From assembly GCA_036845225.1 (NCBI GenBank), contig DAIUEJ010000024.1:1-40713 (forward strand): a stretch of 40,713 bases of DNA, read 5' to 3'. The position numbers were made by a program, and so were the translations under genes. A model generated the notes under the pieces. The model was given only the letters and a program-made list of their open reading frames with translations, was not told the origin of the DNA and made no database searches. Below are positions 25,268 through 33,075 of the stretch, piece by piece. This DNA comes from FEN-680 sp036845225. GTDB lineage: Bacteria > Actinomycetota > Geothermincolia > Fen-727 > Anoxymicrobiaceae. Each line of letters starts with the position of its first letter. The first letter of the stretch is position 1.

Positions 25268-25726
25268 ATGAAGTGTACCGGAACGGTTCTGGGTAGCGAG
25301 GGCGAGATCGCCCAGGTGTTCATCGAATCCAAGGCCTGCGACCATTGCCAGGCGTGCGGCTTCGGGGCAGTGAGGGACAAGAAGACCATGGAAGTGAACG
25401 CCCTCAACAAGATAGGCGCAAAGAAAGGGGACACTGTCCACCTCGAGGTATCCGGGAAGAAAGTGATGAGCGCTTCCGCCATCGTCTTCCTGGTGCCGTT
25501 CGGTGGGTTTATCGTGGGGTTCCTCCTCGGCTTCTTCGTCGTGGGGCCACTGGTCGGCCACAACATAGAGACCCCGATGGGCCTCATATTCGCCGTCGTC
25601 TTCCTGGTCGCGTCTTATTACATCGTCTACCTGCTTGGCAACAAGCAGGAGTTCGAGTTTGTCATCAAGGACTTCGCCGAGCCCGGCGAGCCTCTCACGC
25701 CGTTCGAGTCTCCGAGCCTGAACTAG
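25268..25726 (+). CDS. RseC/MucC-like protein (SoxR reducing-system family)
   Basis: The 152-residue protein begins with a small beta domain and the Cys cluster ACDHCQACGFG. Two membrane helices follow (about 76-98 and 103-125), and then an acidic/Pro tail. This is the RseC_MucC layout. In E. coli RseC works with the Rnf-like Rsx complex, and here the gene is divergent from rnf, so a role with Rnf is well supported by context. The exact electron acceptor is unknown. Confidence 0.87.
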   Translation: MKCTGTVLGSEGEIAQVFIESKACDHCQACGFGAVRDKKTMEVNALNKIGAKKGDTVHLEVSGKKVMSASAIVFLVPFGGFIVGFLLGFFVVGPLVGHNIETPMGLIFAVVFLVASYYIVYLLGNKQEFEFVIKDFAEPGEPLTPFESPSLN

Positions 25727-25736
25727 GCTGGACCGG

Positions 25737-25769
25737 AACGCAGTAAGGGGTCAGACCACTAGTTGCGTT
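25737..25769. repeat. Dispersed repeat family B variant
   Basis: AACGCA and TGCGTT bound the core AAGGGGTCAGACC. The design (short inverted ends around a GGGTC..GACC centre) matches the elements at 15970-16004, 33039-33068 and 33076-33106. It begins ten bases after the stop of the RseC-like gene. Confidence 0.65.
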
Positions 25770-25845
25770 TTTCTTGCCTCAAGAACCGACCGTGATGTGA
25801 TAGATTAGTAATGCGGTGGCAACCGAGCGAAGGAAGGTGGGGAAG

Positions 25846-26100
25846 ATGCCCGAACAGGAGATCGGCAAGATCGCTCACTACTTCAACAAGATCGGCGTCG
25901 CGGCGCTCGAGCTGACTGGCGACCTGTCTGTTGGCAACACTATCCACGTCAAGGGCCATACTTCGGATTGGACACAGGCCGTCGGCTCGATGCAGATCGA
26001 GCACGATATGGTTGAGAAAGCCGGCCCGGGCGACTCCGTTGGGCTCAAGGTGGAGGGCCATGCCCACGAGCACGACGTCGTCTACAAGGTGACCGACTGA
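25846..26100 (+). CDS. Small translation-factor-like protein (EF-Tu domain 2 fold)
   Basis: The 84-residue protein has IGKIAHYFNKIGVAALELTGDLSVGNTIHVKG, then QIEHDMVEKAGPGDSVGLKVEGHAHEHDVVYKV. This is the beta-barrel pattern of domain 2 of EF-Tu-type GTPases, without any GTPase domain. Such stand-alone proteins are known but uncharacterised. The ATG at 25846 follows GGTGGGGAAG; a GTG at 25816 would add ten residues. The C-terminal His-rich stretch GHAHEHD might bind metal. Confidence 0.8.
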   Translation: MPEQEIGKIAHYFNKIGVAALELTGDLSVGNTIHVKGHTSDWTQAVGSMQIEHDMVEKAGPGDSVGLKVEGHAHEHDVVYKVTD

Positions 26101-26124
26101 GATCGTACCCCGCATGCGATGGCC

Positions 26125-26378
26125 TCAATGGCGGCCCATGACGTCGTGGCCACCATCCCACTTGCCGTGGTACGAGAAATACATGGGGCGCTCGACCACG
26201 ATATCCCTGTCTCTCGTAACATGAGCGCTGACGTCCTCGCCCGGCCCCGGGAACCCGTTTACGTCCACTGTTGAGCGCGAAGAAGGCGCGACCGCAACAC
26301 TCTGTGTCCTGTTCTCTCCCGAAGCGAGCATCTGTGTGAGCGTGACGTGCGCTGTGGCCGCCGACGGGTTCATGATGT
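26125..26378 (-). pseudogene. C-terminal remnant of a secreted repeat-domain protein
   Basis: Reading on the minus strand gives LNIMNPSAATAHVTLTQML, then SRSTVDVNGFPGPGEDVSAHVT and IVVERPMYFSYHGKW, a partial copy of the WYLAEG-type domain seen in the protein at 37763-40398. No signal peptide or domain start precedes it. The similarity begins right at repeat family A copy 4 (26378-26410), which supplies the apparent start codon. It looks like a gene truncated at the repeat. Confidence 0.65.
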
Positions 26379-26410
26379 TAAGAAAAAGGACCTGACCCCG
26401 GAAAGTCAAG
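26378..26410 (+). repeat. Dispersed repeat family A, copy 4
   Basis: TTAAG and GTCAAG bound the core AAGGACCTGACCCC. It contains the TGA stop codon (26406-26408) of the metallophosphoesterase gene on the minus strand and marks the breakpoint of the remnant at 26125-26378. Confidence 0.8.
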
Positions 26411-27173
26411 CGGGGTGGGTGAGGGCGGTCCTGTGCTCCTTGAAGAATCCCGCGTTGATCAGGTGTGTACTGCCCCTGTCCGAGCGCGACGAGCGGGGAT
26501 GATGGACGTGGCCGAAGTAGTGATACGTCGGGGCGTACTCATCTACATAGGCGAGCAGCGCGGTGCTTCCCACCTCGTCGCGGTTACCGAGCATGTCCCA
26601 GACCAGCTCCGGCACCGCCGGCGGGTAGTGAGTGCAAAGTACATCTACCGGCCCGAGCGAAGCCACGAGCTCGTTGTAGCGCTCGGTCTCCATCTCGCCC
26701 GGCAGCCCCACGCTCCAGGGACCGTGCGGCGCGCCCGACACCATCCCGAACCGCTCGCCTCCGACGGTGACGACGCCGGACTCCAGGAGCTCGTTCTTCC
26801 CCCCGGCGAACTGCCGCATGACCTCGGGCCCATCCGTGTTCCCGTAGATCATGAAGCACTTGCACGGGATGCTCGCGAAGAACTCCTCGTAGCTCTCGAC
26901 GATGAGCTCGCGCACCTTCTGGTTCTTCTCGGCCGTCCCGCCTAAGGTGGCGCGTATCTGTTGCCGGGCCTCTTCCTTGTTGCCTTTCGCGATGAGCTCG
27001 AGCGCGCGCACGACCTCGTCCCTCGAGTAGACTTGGGCGAGTATCCCGTCCAGCGTGCGGAAGTCGATCAGGTTCAGATAATCGCCGAGCATCACGGCGA
27101 TGTCGGCCTTTGCCAGTTGGTCTTTGAGGGCGGCGTACTCTCCGTGGATGTCGGACAGGATCTTTACGGCCAC
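26406..27173 (-). CDS. Calcineurin-like metallophosphoesterase
   Basis: The 255-residue protein has the family motifs in order: LSDIHGE, LGDYLN, YGNTDGP, CTHYPP and FGHVHHPR. These are the dinuclear metal ligands. It resembles cytosolic phosphodiesterases with unknown substrate. The start is GTG. It lies 28 bases downstream of pafC and may be in the same transcript. The stop codon is inside repeat family A copy 4, so the C-terminus may once have been different. Confidence 0.87.
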   Translation of the reverse strand: MAVKILSDIHGEYAALKDQLAKADIAVMLGDYLNLIDFRTLDGILAQVYSRDEVVRALELIAKGNKEEARQQIRATLGGTAEKNQKVRELIVESYEEFFASIPCKCFMIYGNTDGPEVMRQFAGGKNELLESGVVTVGGERFGMVSGAPHGPWSVGLPGEMETERYNELVASLGPVDVLCTHYPPAVPELVWDMLGNRDEVGSTALLAYVDEYAPTYHYFGHVHHPRSSRSDRGSTHLINAGFFKEHRTALTHPA

Positions 27174-27201
27174 TGCGCGTCCCCCGCTGTCGATTTCGTG
27201 T

Positions 27202-28176
27202 TCACTTGTATGCCTCCAGGAGCTCGCTCGCCTTCTGCTCTACCATCTTCTTCAGCTCCTTCGGCCCTTCTATCTTCACTCCGTCGCCGAACCGCAGCAG
27301 GTAGGTGGCGAGCCATGCCAGGTTTCGCGTTCGAAGCTCGACCAGGACGGAACCATCGGGATTCTCGGTCAGTTGGGCCGCGGGCCATTCCTCGACGATG
27401 CGCCTGCCGCGCCTTCCGGCGAAGCGCAGCTTCACGTTGTGCGCTTTCCTGCCCGGGCTGTACTCCCCCACCGCGCGCGGGACGTCGAACGACTCTCGTA
27501 TGCGGTCCTCGACCGGGTGGTCAGTGAGCTTGACCGAGGAGATGCGGTCGAGCCGGAACAGCCTGTAATCCTCGCAAGAGCGGCACCACGCGAGCAGGTA
27601 CCAGAACCCCTGCGAGCATATGAGCGACAGGGGCTCGACCTCCCGGTGGGTCATCTCGTCCCGGGAGAAAGTGTAGTAGTCGAGCTGAAGGTTCCTGCCC
27701 TTCTCCAGCCCCTCGTCGATGATCTCGCGAAGGGTCCCCTCGTAGGCGCGCATCTCCACGTCGATCCTGCTCGCCACGTCTTCGAGCTCGACTTTCTTCT
27801 CCTCGGAGAGGAGCATCTCGATCTTGGAGAGGGCGGAGTCCAGGGCGCCTTCTTTCTGGAAGACGCCCGACCGTATCAGCGCGCTGCCCGCCACAAACAG
27901 GGAGAGCGCTTCCTCGCCAGTGAGGTTGAGCGGGCGGTTGAAGTAGTCGGCCATCAACATCCGCACCCTGCCGCCTTCGACTATGTAGTCCATCAGCGCG
28001 TCAGGTGTGTAGTCCGGGACGCCGCACAACCTGAGCGTCTCGAGGTCCTGCATGAGGACCTCTTCCGTGATCCCGAACTCCTTGCAGAGCTCGGTCACCG
28101 AGACGCCTTCGCGGCTCGCCAGGAACGGCACCATCAGGAGCAGCCTGTTGAGCCTCTCGCTGACCTTGCCCTTCAT
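27202..28176 (-). CDS. pafC: WYL-domain transcriptional regulator PafC
   Basis: The 324-residue protein has an N-terminal helix-turn-helix region (VSVTELCKEFGITEEVLMQDLETLRL), a WYL-type ligand-sensing domain (RNLQLDYYTFSRDEMTHREVEPLSLI, FWYLLAWCRSCEDYRLFRLDRI) and a C-terminal extension. In Actinomycetota, PafB and PafC act together as an activator of DNA-damage genes and often sit by the proteasome genes, which are not seen here. The start overlaps the pafB stop by four bases (ATGA). Confidence 0.85.
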   Translation of the reverse strand: MKGKVSERLNRLLLMVPFLASREGVSVTELCKEFGITEEVLMQDLETLRLCGVPDYTPDALMDYIVEGGRVRMLMADYFNRPLNLTGEEALSLFVAGSALIRSGVFQKEGALDSALSKIEMLLSEEKKVELEDVASRIDVEMRAYEGTLREIIDEGLEKGRNLQLDYYTFSRDEMTHREVEPLSLICSQGFWYLLAWCRSCEDYRLFRLDRISSVKLTDHPVEDRIRESFDVPRAVGEYSPGRKAHNVKLRFAGRRGRRIVEEWPAAQLTENPDGSVLVELRTRNLAWLATYLLRFGDGVKIEGPKELKKMVEQKASELLEAYK

Positions 28177-29195
28177 CTCGCCCCCAGCCCGTTCAGGACC
28201 CCCTGCAGCCGCACGCGCGCCATCTCCTTCAGCGCCGCCGGGCTCGCGATGCGCGCGTCGGTACCGAACCCCAGCACCCAGTCCACAAACTCCTCGGGGT
28301 CAGCGACCTGGTAGGTGACCTCAAGGCTTCCGTCGGCGCGCCTCTTCTGGAGCCCCGCAGGCGCGCCCCCCGTGGAGGCCGCGAACGCCAGCCGCGGCGT
28401 GAAGACCACCTTCGCTTTCGTCTGGGGCGAGCAACTGCGCGGCCTCTCCCAGTCGATCGCGGTGTGGATGTCAAAGCCTGTCGGGACCTCGAAGTCGGCC
28501 GTCCGGGGATTCTTCTCGTTGACGTGGACGTCCTCGATTATGCGGTCGAGCTTGAAACAGCGGACGTCTTCGCGAAGCCTGCAGAGCCCGATGAAGTACC
28601 AGGCGCCCATCTTGTTGAACAGGCCGTAGGGCTCCACCTCGCGGGTCACGGGCTCGTCGGAGGCCAGCGCCCGGTAGCTGAAGGTCACGGTCTTTCTCCG
28701 CAGCAGCGCGTCTAGGATGTCCCCCAGCAGCTTGCCGTCGCGGGGCGACTCTACCCAGTGCACATGCAGGACTTCCTCGTCGACGTCCTGCTTCGCGAAC
28801 GCGAGCTTGAGCACCGCCAGGTGGGCCGGCATGCTGAAAGGCGTTCCCGAGCCGAGGAAGAGGCGGGACACCATGGTCAGGGCGACGCGCTCGTCGGGTT
28901 CGAAATCCAGGTGAGGGAGGTAGTATTTCCTGCGCGGTATCATGTAACCGGGCTCTTCCTCGTACTCGTTCTTGACCGTATCGACCTCTATGTCCATGTC
29001 CCGCAGCTCTTCCTTGTCGCGCTCGAACATGCGCTTCAAGGCTTTCTCGCTCCTGGACTGGCCGCGATAGACCGTCTGCTTGAGCTGGTCGAACGTGAGG
29101 GGCTTGCGGGTCTCGAGCAGGCACGCGGTAAGGTTTATGAGCCTTTCGATTTTGTCCACGCTTGCAGTCGGTGGATCGTCATGGGGCGGATTCAT
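28173..29195 (-). CDS. pafB: WYL-domain transcriptional regulator PafB
   Basis: The protein of about 340 residues has an N-terminal winged-helix segment (IERLINLTACLLETRKPLTFDQLKQTVY), then RSEKALKRMFERDKEELRDM typical of PafB, and a WYL domain with VTFSYRALASDEPVTREVEPYGLFNKMGAWYFIGLC. It is translated just before pafC and is expected to form a heterodimer with it. The ATG at 29195 (MNPPHDD) is chosen; no strong ribosome binding site is visible. Confidence 0.85.
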   Translation of the reverse strand: MNPPHDDPPTASVDKIERLINLTACLLETRKPLTFDQLKQTVYRGQSRSEKALKRMFERDKEELRDMDIEVDTVKNEYEEEPGYMIPRRKYYLPHLDFEPDERVALTMVSRLFLGSGTPFSMPAHLAVLKLAFAKQDVDEEVLHVHWVESPRDGKLLGDILDALLRRKTVTFSYRALASDEPVTREVEPYGLFNKMGAWYFIGLCRLREDVRCFKLDRIIEDVHVNEKNPRTADFEVPTGFDIHTAIDWERPRSCSPQTKAKVVFTPRLAFAASTGGAPAGLQKRRADGSLEVTYQVADPEEFVDWVLGFGTDARIASPAALKEMARVRLQGVLNGLGAR

Positions 29196-29247
29196 AACAC
29201 AGATGATAGATGGGGCGGACACGAGCGTCCACCCCCGTAAACAACAT

Positions 29248-29268
29248 ACTCCCCCTTGAGGGGGGAGT
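29248..29268 (-). terminator. Hairpin after the repeat lipoprotein gene
   Basis: ACTCCCCC pairs with GGGGGAGT around TTGAG. On the minus strand it lies 29 bases after the stop of the repeat lipoprotein and is followed by a T-rich ATGTTGTTT, so it could end that transcript before pafB. Confidence 0.45.
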
Positions 29269-29297
29269 GTAAGGGTGGGGCTGCAGTCGACAGGTTA

Positions 29298-29932
29298 TCA
29301 GGGGTCGCCGAAATACTTGGGCGCCTCGAGCGTGTAGACGCCGATCAACTGGTCCCTCCGCCAGGTAGGAACGTAGCGCTTCGCTTCAAGAACGTACTTG
29401 CCGATCAACTGGTCGCGCGTCCAGTTGGGGACGCAGCGAGCAGCGGTGAGCGTATATATGCCAATGAGCTGGTCGCGCGTCCAGTTGGGGACGTAGCGCG
29501 GTGCCTCCAGAACGTAGAGCCCGAGGAGNNNNNNNNNNNNNNNNNNNNNNNNNNNNNNNNNNNNNNNNNNNNNNNNNNNNNNNNNNNNNNNNNNNNNNNN
29601 NNNNNNNNNNNNNNNNNNNNNNNNNNNNCGCGCGTCCAGTTGGGGACGTAGCGCGGTGCCTCCAGAACGTAGAGCCCGAGGAGTTGGCTGCGCGTCCAGT
29701 CCGGCACGTATCGTTGCGCCTCCAGCACGTAGAGTCCGAGGAGCTGGCTGCGGTGCCAGCCAATGCCGCCGCCGGCGACGGGCTCATGGCCGTCGGAGGG
29801 CGCCTGTGGCTGTGGTATGCCCTCCGCCTGGCATACGCTGCCCGCTGCCTGGTTCTTGAGGGCGCAGGCCGACGCGGACATGAGCATCACGAGAAGGAGG
29901 CAACAGGCGGTGACCGCCACACGGTGGCGCAT
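29298..29932 (-). CDS. Lipoprotein of tandem 20-residue repeats, interrupted by a scaffold gap
   Basis: From ATG 29932 the protein starts MRHRVAVTACCLLLVMLMSASAC, a signal with a lipobox-like end. A Gln/Pro/Gly linker follows, then 20-residue units of the form WTRxQLxGxYVLEAxRYVPx. Two units lie before the gap (WHRSQLLGLY..., WTRSQLLGLY...), and the sequence beyond it continues in the same style to WRRDQLIGVYTLEAPKYFGDP and a stop at 29298-29300. The 100 N are not in frame. The 55 bases on either side of the gap are identical, and merging them joins the two parts in frame to give five units. The real copy number is unknown, and I recognise no family. Confidence 0.7.
29529..29628. other. 100-N scaffold gap inside a tandem repeat
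   Basis: Exactly 100 N. The flanks 29474-29528 and 29629-29683 are the same 55 bases. This suggests contig ends that share one assembly k-mer inside a 60-base-period repeat, joined with a placeholder gap rather than a measured one. Confidence 0.9.
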
Positions 29933-30096
29933 ATAGAACTGTCTGGAGCTCGCCAGATATCCTCCGGCGTCGGCGGTACGTATCTTGAGTGCCACCTCTT
30001 GAGACCCCCATCTGGTCCGACTATCCGCATGTTTCGGGTTCATTACTGGAATTCCTTGATAGCATAAACATCACTGATAAGCAAGGCGAGTAGAGA

Positions 30097-30122
30097 AGAG
30101 CCGGGACCGAAGTCCCGGCTCT
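30097..30122 (-). terminator. Strong intrinsic terminator after the acyl-CoA dehydrogenase gene
   Basis: A perfect 11-base stem, AGAGCCGGGAC with GTCCCGGCTCT. On the minus strand the loop is TTCG closed by C-G, the very stable cUUCGg tetraloop, followed by TCTTCTCTACT. It lies 24 bases beyond the dehydrogenase stop and ends the catabolic operon. Confidence 0.8.
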
Positions 30123-30145
30123 GATGCGTTCAGTGACTCTCTCTA

Positions 30146-31297
30146 TCAGCGGCCGACCAGCAGCCTGCCGATGATCCAGCGCTGGATCTCGGAGGTGCCG
30201 CCGCCCAGGACGCCGAGCTGCGCGTCGCGGTAGGCGCGCTCGACCGCGTACTCCTTGGTGTAGCCGTAGCCACCGTGGATCTGTATCGCGTTGCGCGCTG
30301 CCTTGAGCGCCACCTCGGTGATGTAGAGCTTGGAGAGCGACGCCATGAGCGGGTCCATGATGCCCTGGTCCTTGTTCCAGGCGACCTTGTAGAGGATCCA
30401 CCTGGAGGTCTCGAGCCACATCTTCATGTCGGCGAGCATGAACTGCACCGCCTGGAAGTTCGCTATGGGGCGCCCGAACTGCTTGCGCTCCTTCGCGTAC
30501 TTGATGCACTGCTCGAGCTGGACCTCCTGGCCGCCGATGGCAGCCGCCAACATGACCGAGCGCTCCCACTCCAGGGTGGCGAGCGCCACGCCCATGAAGC
30601 CCTGGTTCTCCTGGCCCAGCATGTTCTCGGCCGGGACCTCGCAGTTGTCGAATATGAGCTCGGAGGTCGGTGAGGAGCGGTTGCCGGTCTTGTGTATCTC
30701 CTTGCCCACCGAGAACCCCGGGAAGCTCTTCTCCACGATGAAGCCCGTGATGCCCGCGGAGCCGAGCTCGGGGGCGGTCTTGGCGAGGATGACGAACACC
30801 TCGCCGATGGGTCCGTTGGTGATGAAGGTCTTGGTGCCGTTGAGGACGTAGAAGCCGTCCTTCTTCTCGGCCTTGGTGAGCAGGCCGGCCGCGTCGCTCC
30901 CGGCCTCGGGCTCTGTCAGGCCGAGGCCCGTGATCCACTCGCCGGACGCTATTTTGGGCAGGTACTTCTGCTTCTGCTCTTCGGTGCCGAGCTGCCAGAT
31001 CGGGATGCCCCCGATGACCACGTGCGCGCCCCACGAGAGGCAGAACCCCGCGTCGAGCCCGCCGTAGCCGAGCGCCTCTCCGGCGAGGCTGGTGTCGAAC
31101 ACACTGGCGCCGCTGCCGCCGTACTCCTCCGGATAAGGCAGACCCATCAGTCCGAACTCGGCGGCCTTGTTCCACAGGTCGCGGTCGAAGCGCGCCTCCT
31201 CATCACGTTCGGCGGCGCCGGGCATGATCTCCTTCTGCGCGAACTCCACCACGGACTGCCTGAAAAGTTGTTGCTCCTCAGTAATAGCAAAATCCAT
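30146..31297 (-). CDS. Acyl-CoA dehydrogenase
   Basis: The 383-residue flavoenzyme oxidises an acyl-CoA to its enoyl-CoA. Family blocks are GLTEPEAGSD, FITNG, QFGRPI and QIHGGYGYTKEY. The usual catalytic Glu before GTSE (YEGTSE) is Gly here (LGGGTSE, residues 364-370). A Glu in LEWERSVMLA (about residue 245) occupies the alternative position used by isovaleryl-CoA dehydrogenase, so the enzyme is probably active with the base on that helix. The start has GGGAGGT. It is last of four co-directional genes with DUF35, thiolase-like and CoA ligase. A TGACC/GGTCA dyad lies just upstream. Confidence 0.93.
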   Translation of the reverse strand: MDFAITEEQQLFRQSVVEFAQKEIMPGAAERDEEARFDRDLWNKAAEFGLMGLPYPEEYGGSGASVFDTSLAGEALGYGGLDAGFCLSWGAHVVIGGIPIWQLGTEEQKQKYLPKIASGEWITGLGLTEPEAGSDAAGLLTKAEKKDGFYVLNGTKTFITNGPIGEVFVILAKTAPELGSAGITGFIVEKSFPGFSVGKEIHKTGNRSSPTSELIFDNCEVPAENMLGQENQGFMGVALATLEWERSVMLAAAIGGQEVQLEQCIKYAKERKQFGRPIANFQAVQFMLADMKMWLETSRWILYKVAWNKDQGIMDPLMASLSKLYITEVALKAARNAIQIHGGYGYTKEYAVERAYRDAQLGVLGGGTSEIQRWIIGRLLVGR

Positions 31298-31325
31298 CCC
31301 TACCTCCCTTTCTTAACACCGAGAA

Positions 31326-31339
31326 TGACCAGTCGGTCA
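31326..31339. promoter_or_regulatory. Operator-like dyad before the acyl-CoA dehydrogenase
   Basis: TGACCAGTCGGTCA has perfect five-base arms (TGACC/GGTCA), the look of sites bound by TetR-type fatty-acid regulators. On the minus strand TTGACC within it could serve as a -35 with TTAAGA 18 bases on, so a repressor here would block that promoter. No TetR gene is in the window. Confidence 0.45.
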
Positions 31340-31364
31340 AAATCGCCCACATATATCTATCACA

Positions 31365-31847
31365 TTACACGTCAGGCACAAAATAGAAATCGCGAGAGCG
31401 GCCGGTCCGCTCCTCCGGGGGCAGGAACTCCACGCGCACCGGCATGCCCCTGTACATGTCCTCGTAGGCTACGTCCCTGTAGAAGACCACCACCGGATAG
31501 CGCGCTCCCTCCAGCAGCACGCTGCCCTGGACGAACGGGACCTGGGCGGTCTGCAGGTCGTTGAGCGAGATCTCGACCTGGCTCCAGACCACGACCTTGC
31601 CCTTGCCGCTCATCTCCACCCACTCGCAGTCCACCCAGCAGTCGTGGCACCACGAGCGCGGCCAGAAGTAGACCGAGCCGCACTTGGGGCATTTGGTGCC
31701 CATCAGCTTCGCGTTCTCCTTGAGCTCGATGAAGAAACGCGAGAGCTCGCCCGCCGAGGCGAAGTAGTCGATCTTCCACCGGTCGGGCACCAGGGCGAAC
31801 CCGTCCTGCTCCTTGATGGGCTTGAAACGCGGGTCATTTTCTTCCAT
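31365..31847 (-). CDS. DUF35 OB-fold and zinc-ribbon protein, thiolase partner
   Basis: The 160-residue protein has a zinc ribbon (TKCPKCGSVYFWPRSWCHDC, CX2C...CX2C), then an OB-fold with GKVVVWSQVEI and FVQGSVLLEGARYPVVVF. DUF35 proteins form obligate complexes with thiolase-like enzymes such as the steroid retro-aldolase Ltp2 and help bind CoA. The gene lies four bases after the thiolase-like gene, as expected. Confidence 0.92.
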   Translation of the reverse strand: MEENDPRFKPIKEQDGFALVPDRWKIDYFASAGELSRFFIELKENAKLMGTKCPKCGSVYFWPRSWCHDCWVDCEWVEMSGKGKVVVWSQVEISLNDLQTAQVPFVQGSVLLEGARYPVVVFYRDVAYEDMYRGMPVRVEFLPPEERTGRSRDFYFVPDV

Positions 31848-31851
31848 CGTC

Positions 31852-33027
31852 TCATCCCTCCACGACTATGCTTACGGAGTAGGCGCCGCGCGCGCCGCCC
31901 ATGCTCTGCGCGAGGCCGCGGTTGACGCCGGGCACCTGTCTGGCGCCCGCCTCACCCCTGATCTGCCTGACCACCTCTGCGACCTGGTAGACGCCGGTGG
32001 CCCCGATCGCGTGCTCGCCCCCGATGAGCCCGCCGGAGGGGTTCACCGGGTTGGTCCCGCCCATGGACGCGCGCCCGTCGGAAAGGAACTTCGCGCCCTC
32101 TCCCCAACCGCAGAGGCCGAACTCCTCGTACAGGCAGATCTCGACCCCGCTGAACGAGTCGTAGACCTCGGCGACCTGGATCGCGGACGGCGGGTCGGTG
32201 ACGCCGGCCATCTCGTACGCCGTGTCGACCGAGGCCTTGACCGCCGGGAAGAGCGACTTGCCGGCATCGTCGCGCTCGGCCTGCCTCCCCGACTCCAGGC
32301 TCGCTCCGATGCCCGTTATCCAGACCGGCTCGCGCTTGAACCTGCCGGCGGCTTCCTCGCTGGCGAGGATGACGGTGGCGGCGCCCTCGCTGTTGAGGCA
32401 GTGGTCGAGTATCTTCAAGGGGTAGATGACCGTGGGGCTCTTCATGACGTCTTCGACCGTGACGTCCATCGGGGACTGGGCGTCCGGGTTGTTCTTGGCA
32501 TTGCCTTTGTTCTTGACCACCACCCGCGCCATGTCCTCTTGGGTGGTGCCGTAGTTCTCCATGTGCCAGATGATCGCGCCGCCGTAGGACCCCGCGGGAG
32601 AGGCGCCGAGGTGGGCTTCGAAGAACGGGTCCGCGGCGAAAGTGATCGACTTTATCATCTCGAACACGTTGGCGAGGTCGGCGACTTTCTCCACGCCTAC
32701 CACCATCACCACGTCATGGAGCCCGCTTGCGACCTCGGCGAACGCGGCCCGGATGGCGTAGCCGCCCGTAGCCCCCCCGGTGGTGATGCGCACCGCGGGT
32801 TTGCGGGCGAAGCCGAGCTGGTAGTGGATATGATGGTCGGGCATCATGCAGTGCTCGAAGAAATCGTTGTAGATGGCGTAGACCACGCTGTCGATGTCCG
32901 AGCGCTCCGCACCGGCATCCTCCACCGCCATCTTCACGGACTCGTACGCGAGCCTGGGGAACGTCTTGTCGATATGTCGCGCCTTGAACGGCGTGTTACC
33001 GACTCCGACGACTGCGACCTTCTTCAT
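31852..33027 (-). CDS. Thiolase-like protein lacking the nucleophilic cysteine
   Basis: The 391-residue protein has the SCP-x/acetyl-CoA acetyltransferase fold. The active-site loop that normally reads N-C-A-S/T-G reads TTGGATGG (residues 82-89), so the nucleophilic Cys is Gly. The C-terminal His block GGLIGGEHAIGATG and VYDSFSG are kept. Cys-less thiolase-like partners of DUF35 proteins include retro-aldolases, so C-C cleavage of a beta-hydroxyacyl-CoA is more likely than thiolysis. The ATG follows GGGAGG. It is the second gene of the operon after the CoA ligase. Confidence 0.88.
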   Translation of the reverse strand: MKKVAVVGVGNTPFKARHIDKTFPRLAYESVKMAVEDAGAERSDIDSVVYAIYNDFFEHCMMPDHHIHYQLGFARKPAVRITTGGATGGYAIRAAFAEVASGLHDVVMVVGVEKVADLANVFEMIKSITFAADPFFEAHLGASPAGSYGGAIIWHMENYGTTQEDMARVVVKNKGNAKNNPDAQSPMDVTVEDVMKSPTVIYPLKILDHCLNSEGAATVILASEEAAGRFKREPVWITGIGASLESGRQAERDDAGKSLFPAVKASVDTAYEMAGVTDPPSAIQVAEVYDSFSGVEICLYEEFGLCGWGEGAKFLSDGRASMGGTNPVNPSGGLIGGEHAIGATGVYQVAEVVRQIRGEAGARQVPGVNRGLAQSMGGARGAYSVSIVVEG

Positions 33028-33038
33028 CTCGACCTCCC

Positions 33039-33068
33039 TGCAAAATAGGGGTCAAACCTTTTTTTGCA
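33039..33068. repeat. Dispersed repeat family B variant, proximal copy
   Basis: TGCAAAA and TTTTTGCA bound the core AGGGGTCAAACC. It lies 11 bases upstream of the thiolase-like start and, with the next copy, fills the space between the two genes. Confidence 0.7.
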
Positions 33069-33075
33069 CCGTCGC

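Noticed and set aside
31852..33027. Ordinary acetyl-CoA acetyltransferase
   Set aside because: The nucleophilic Cys is Gly; classical thiolysis is not expected.
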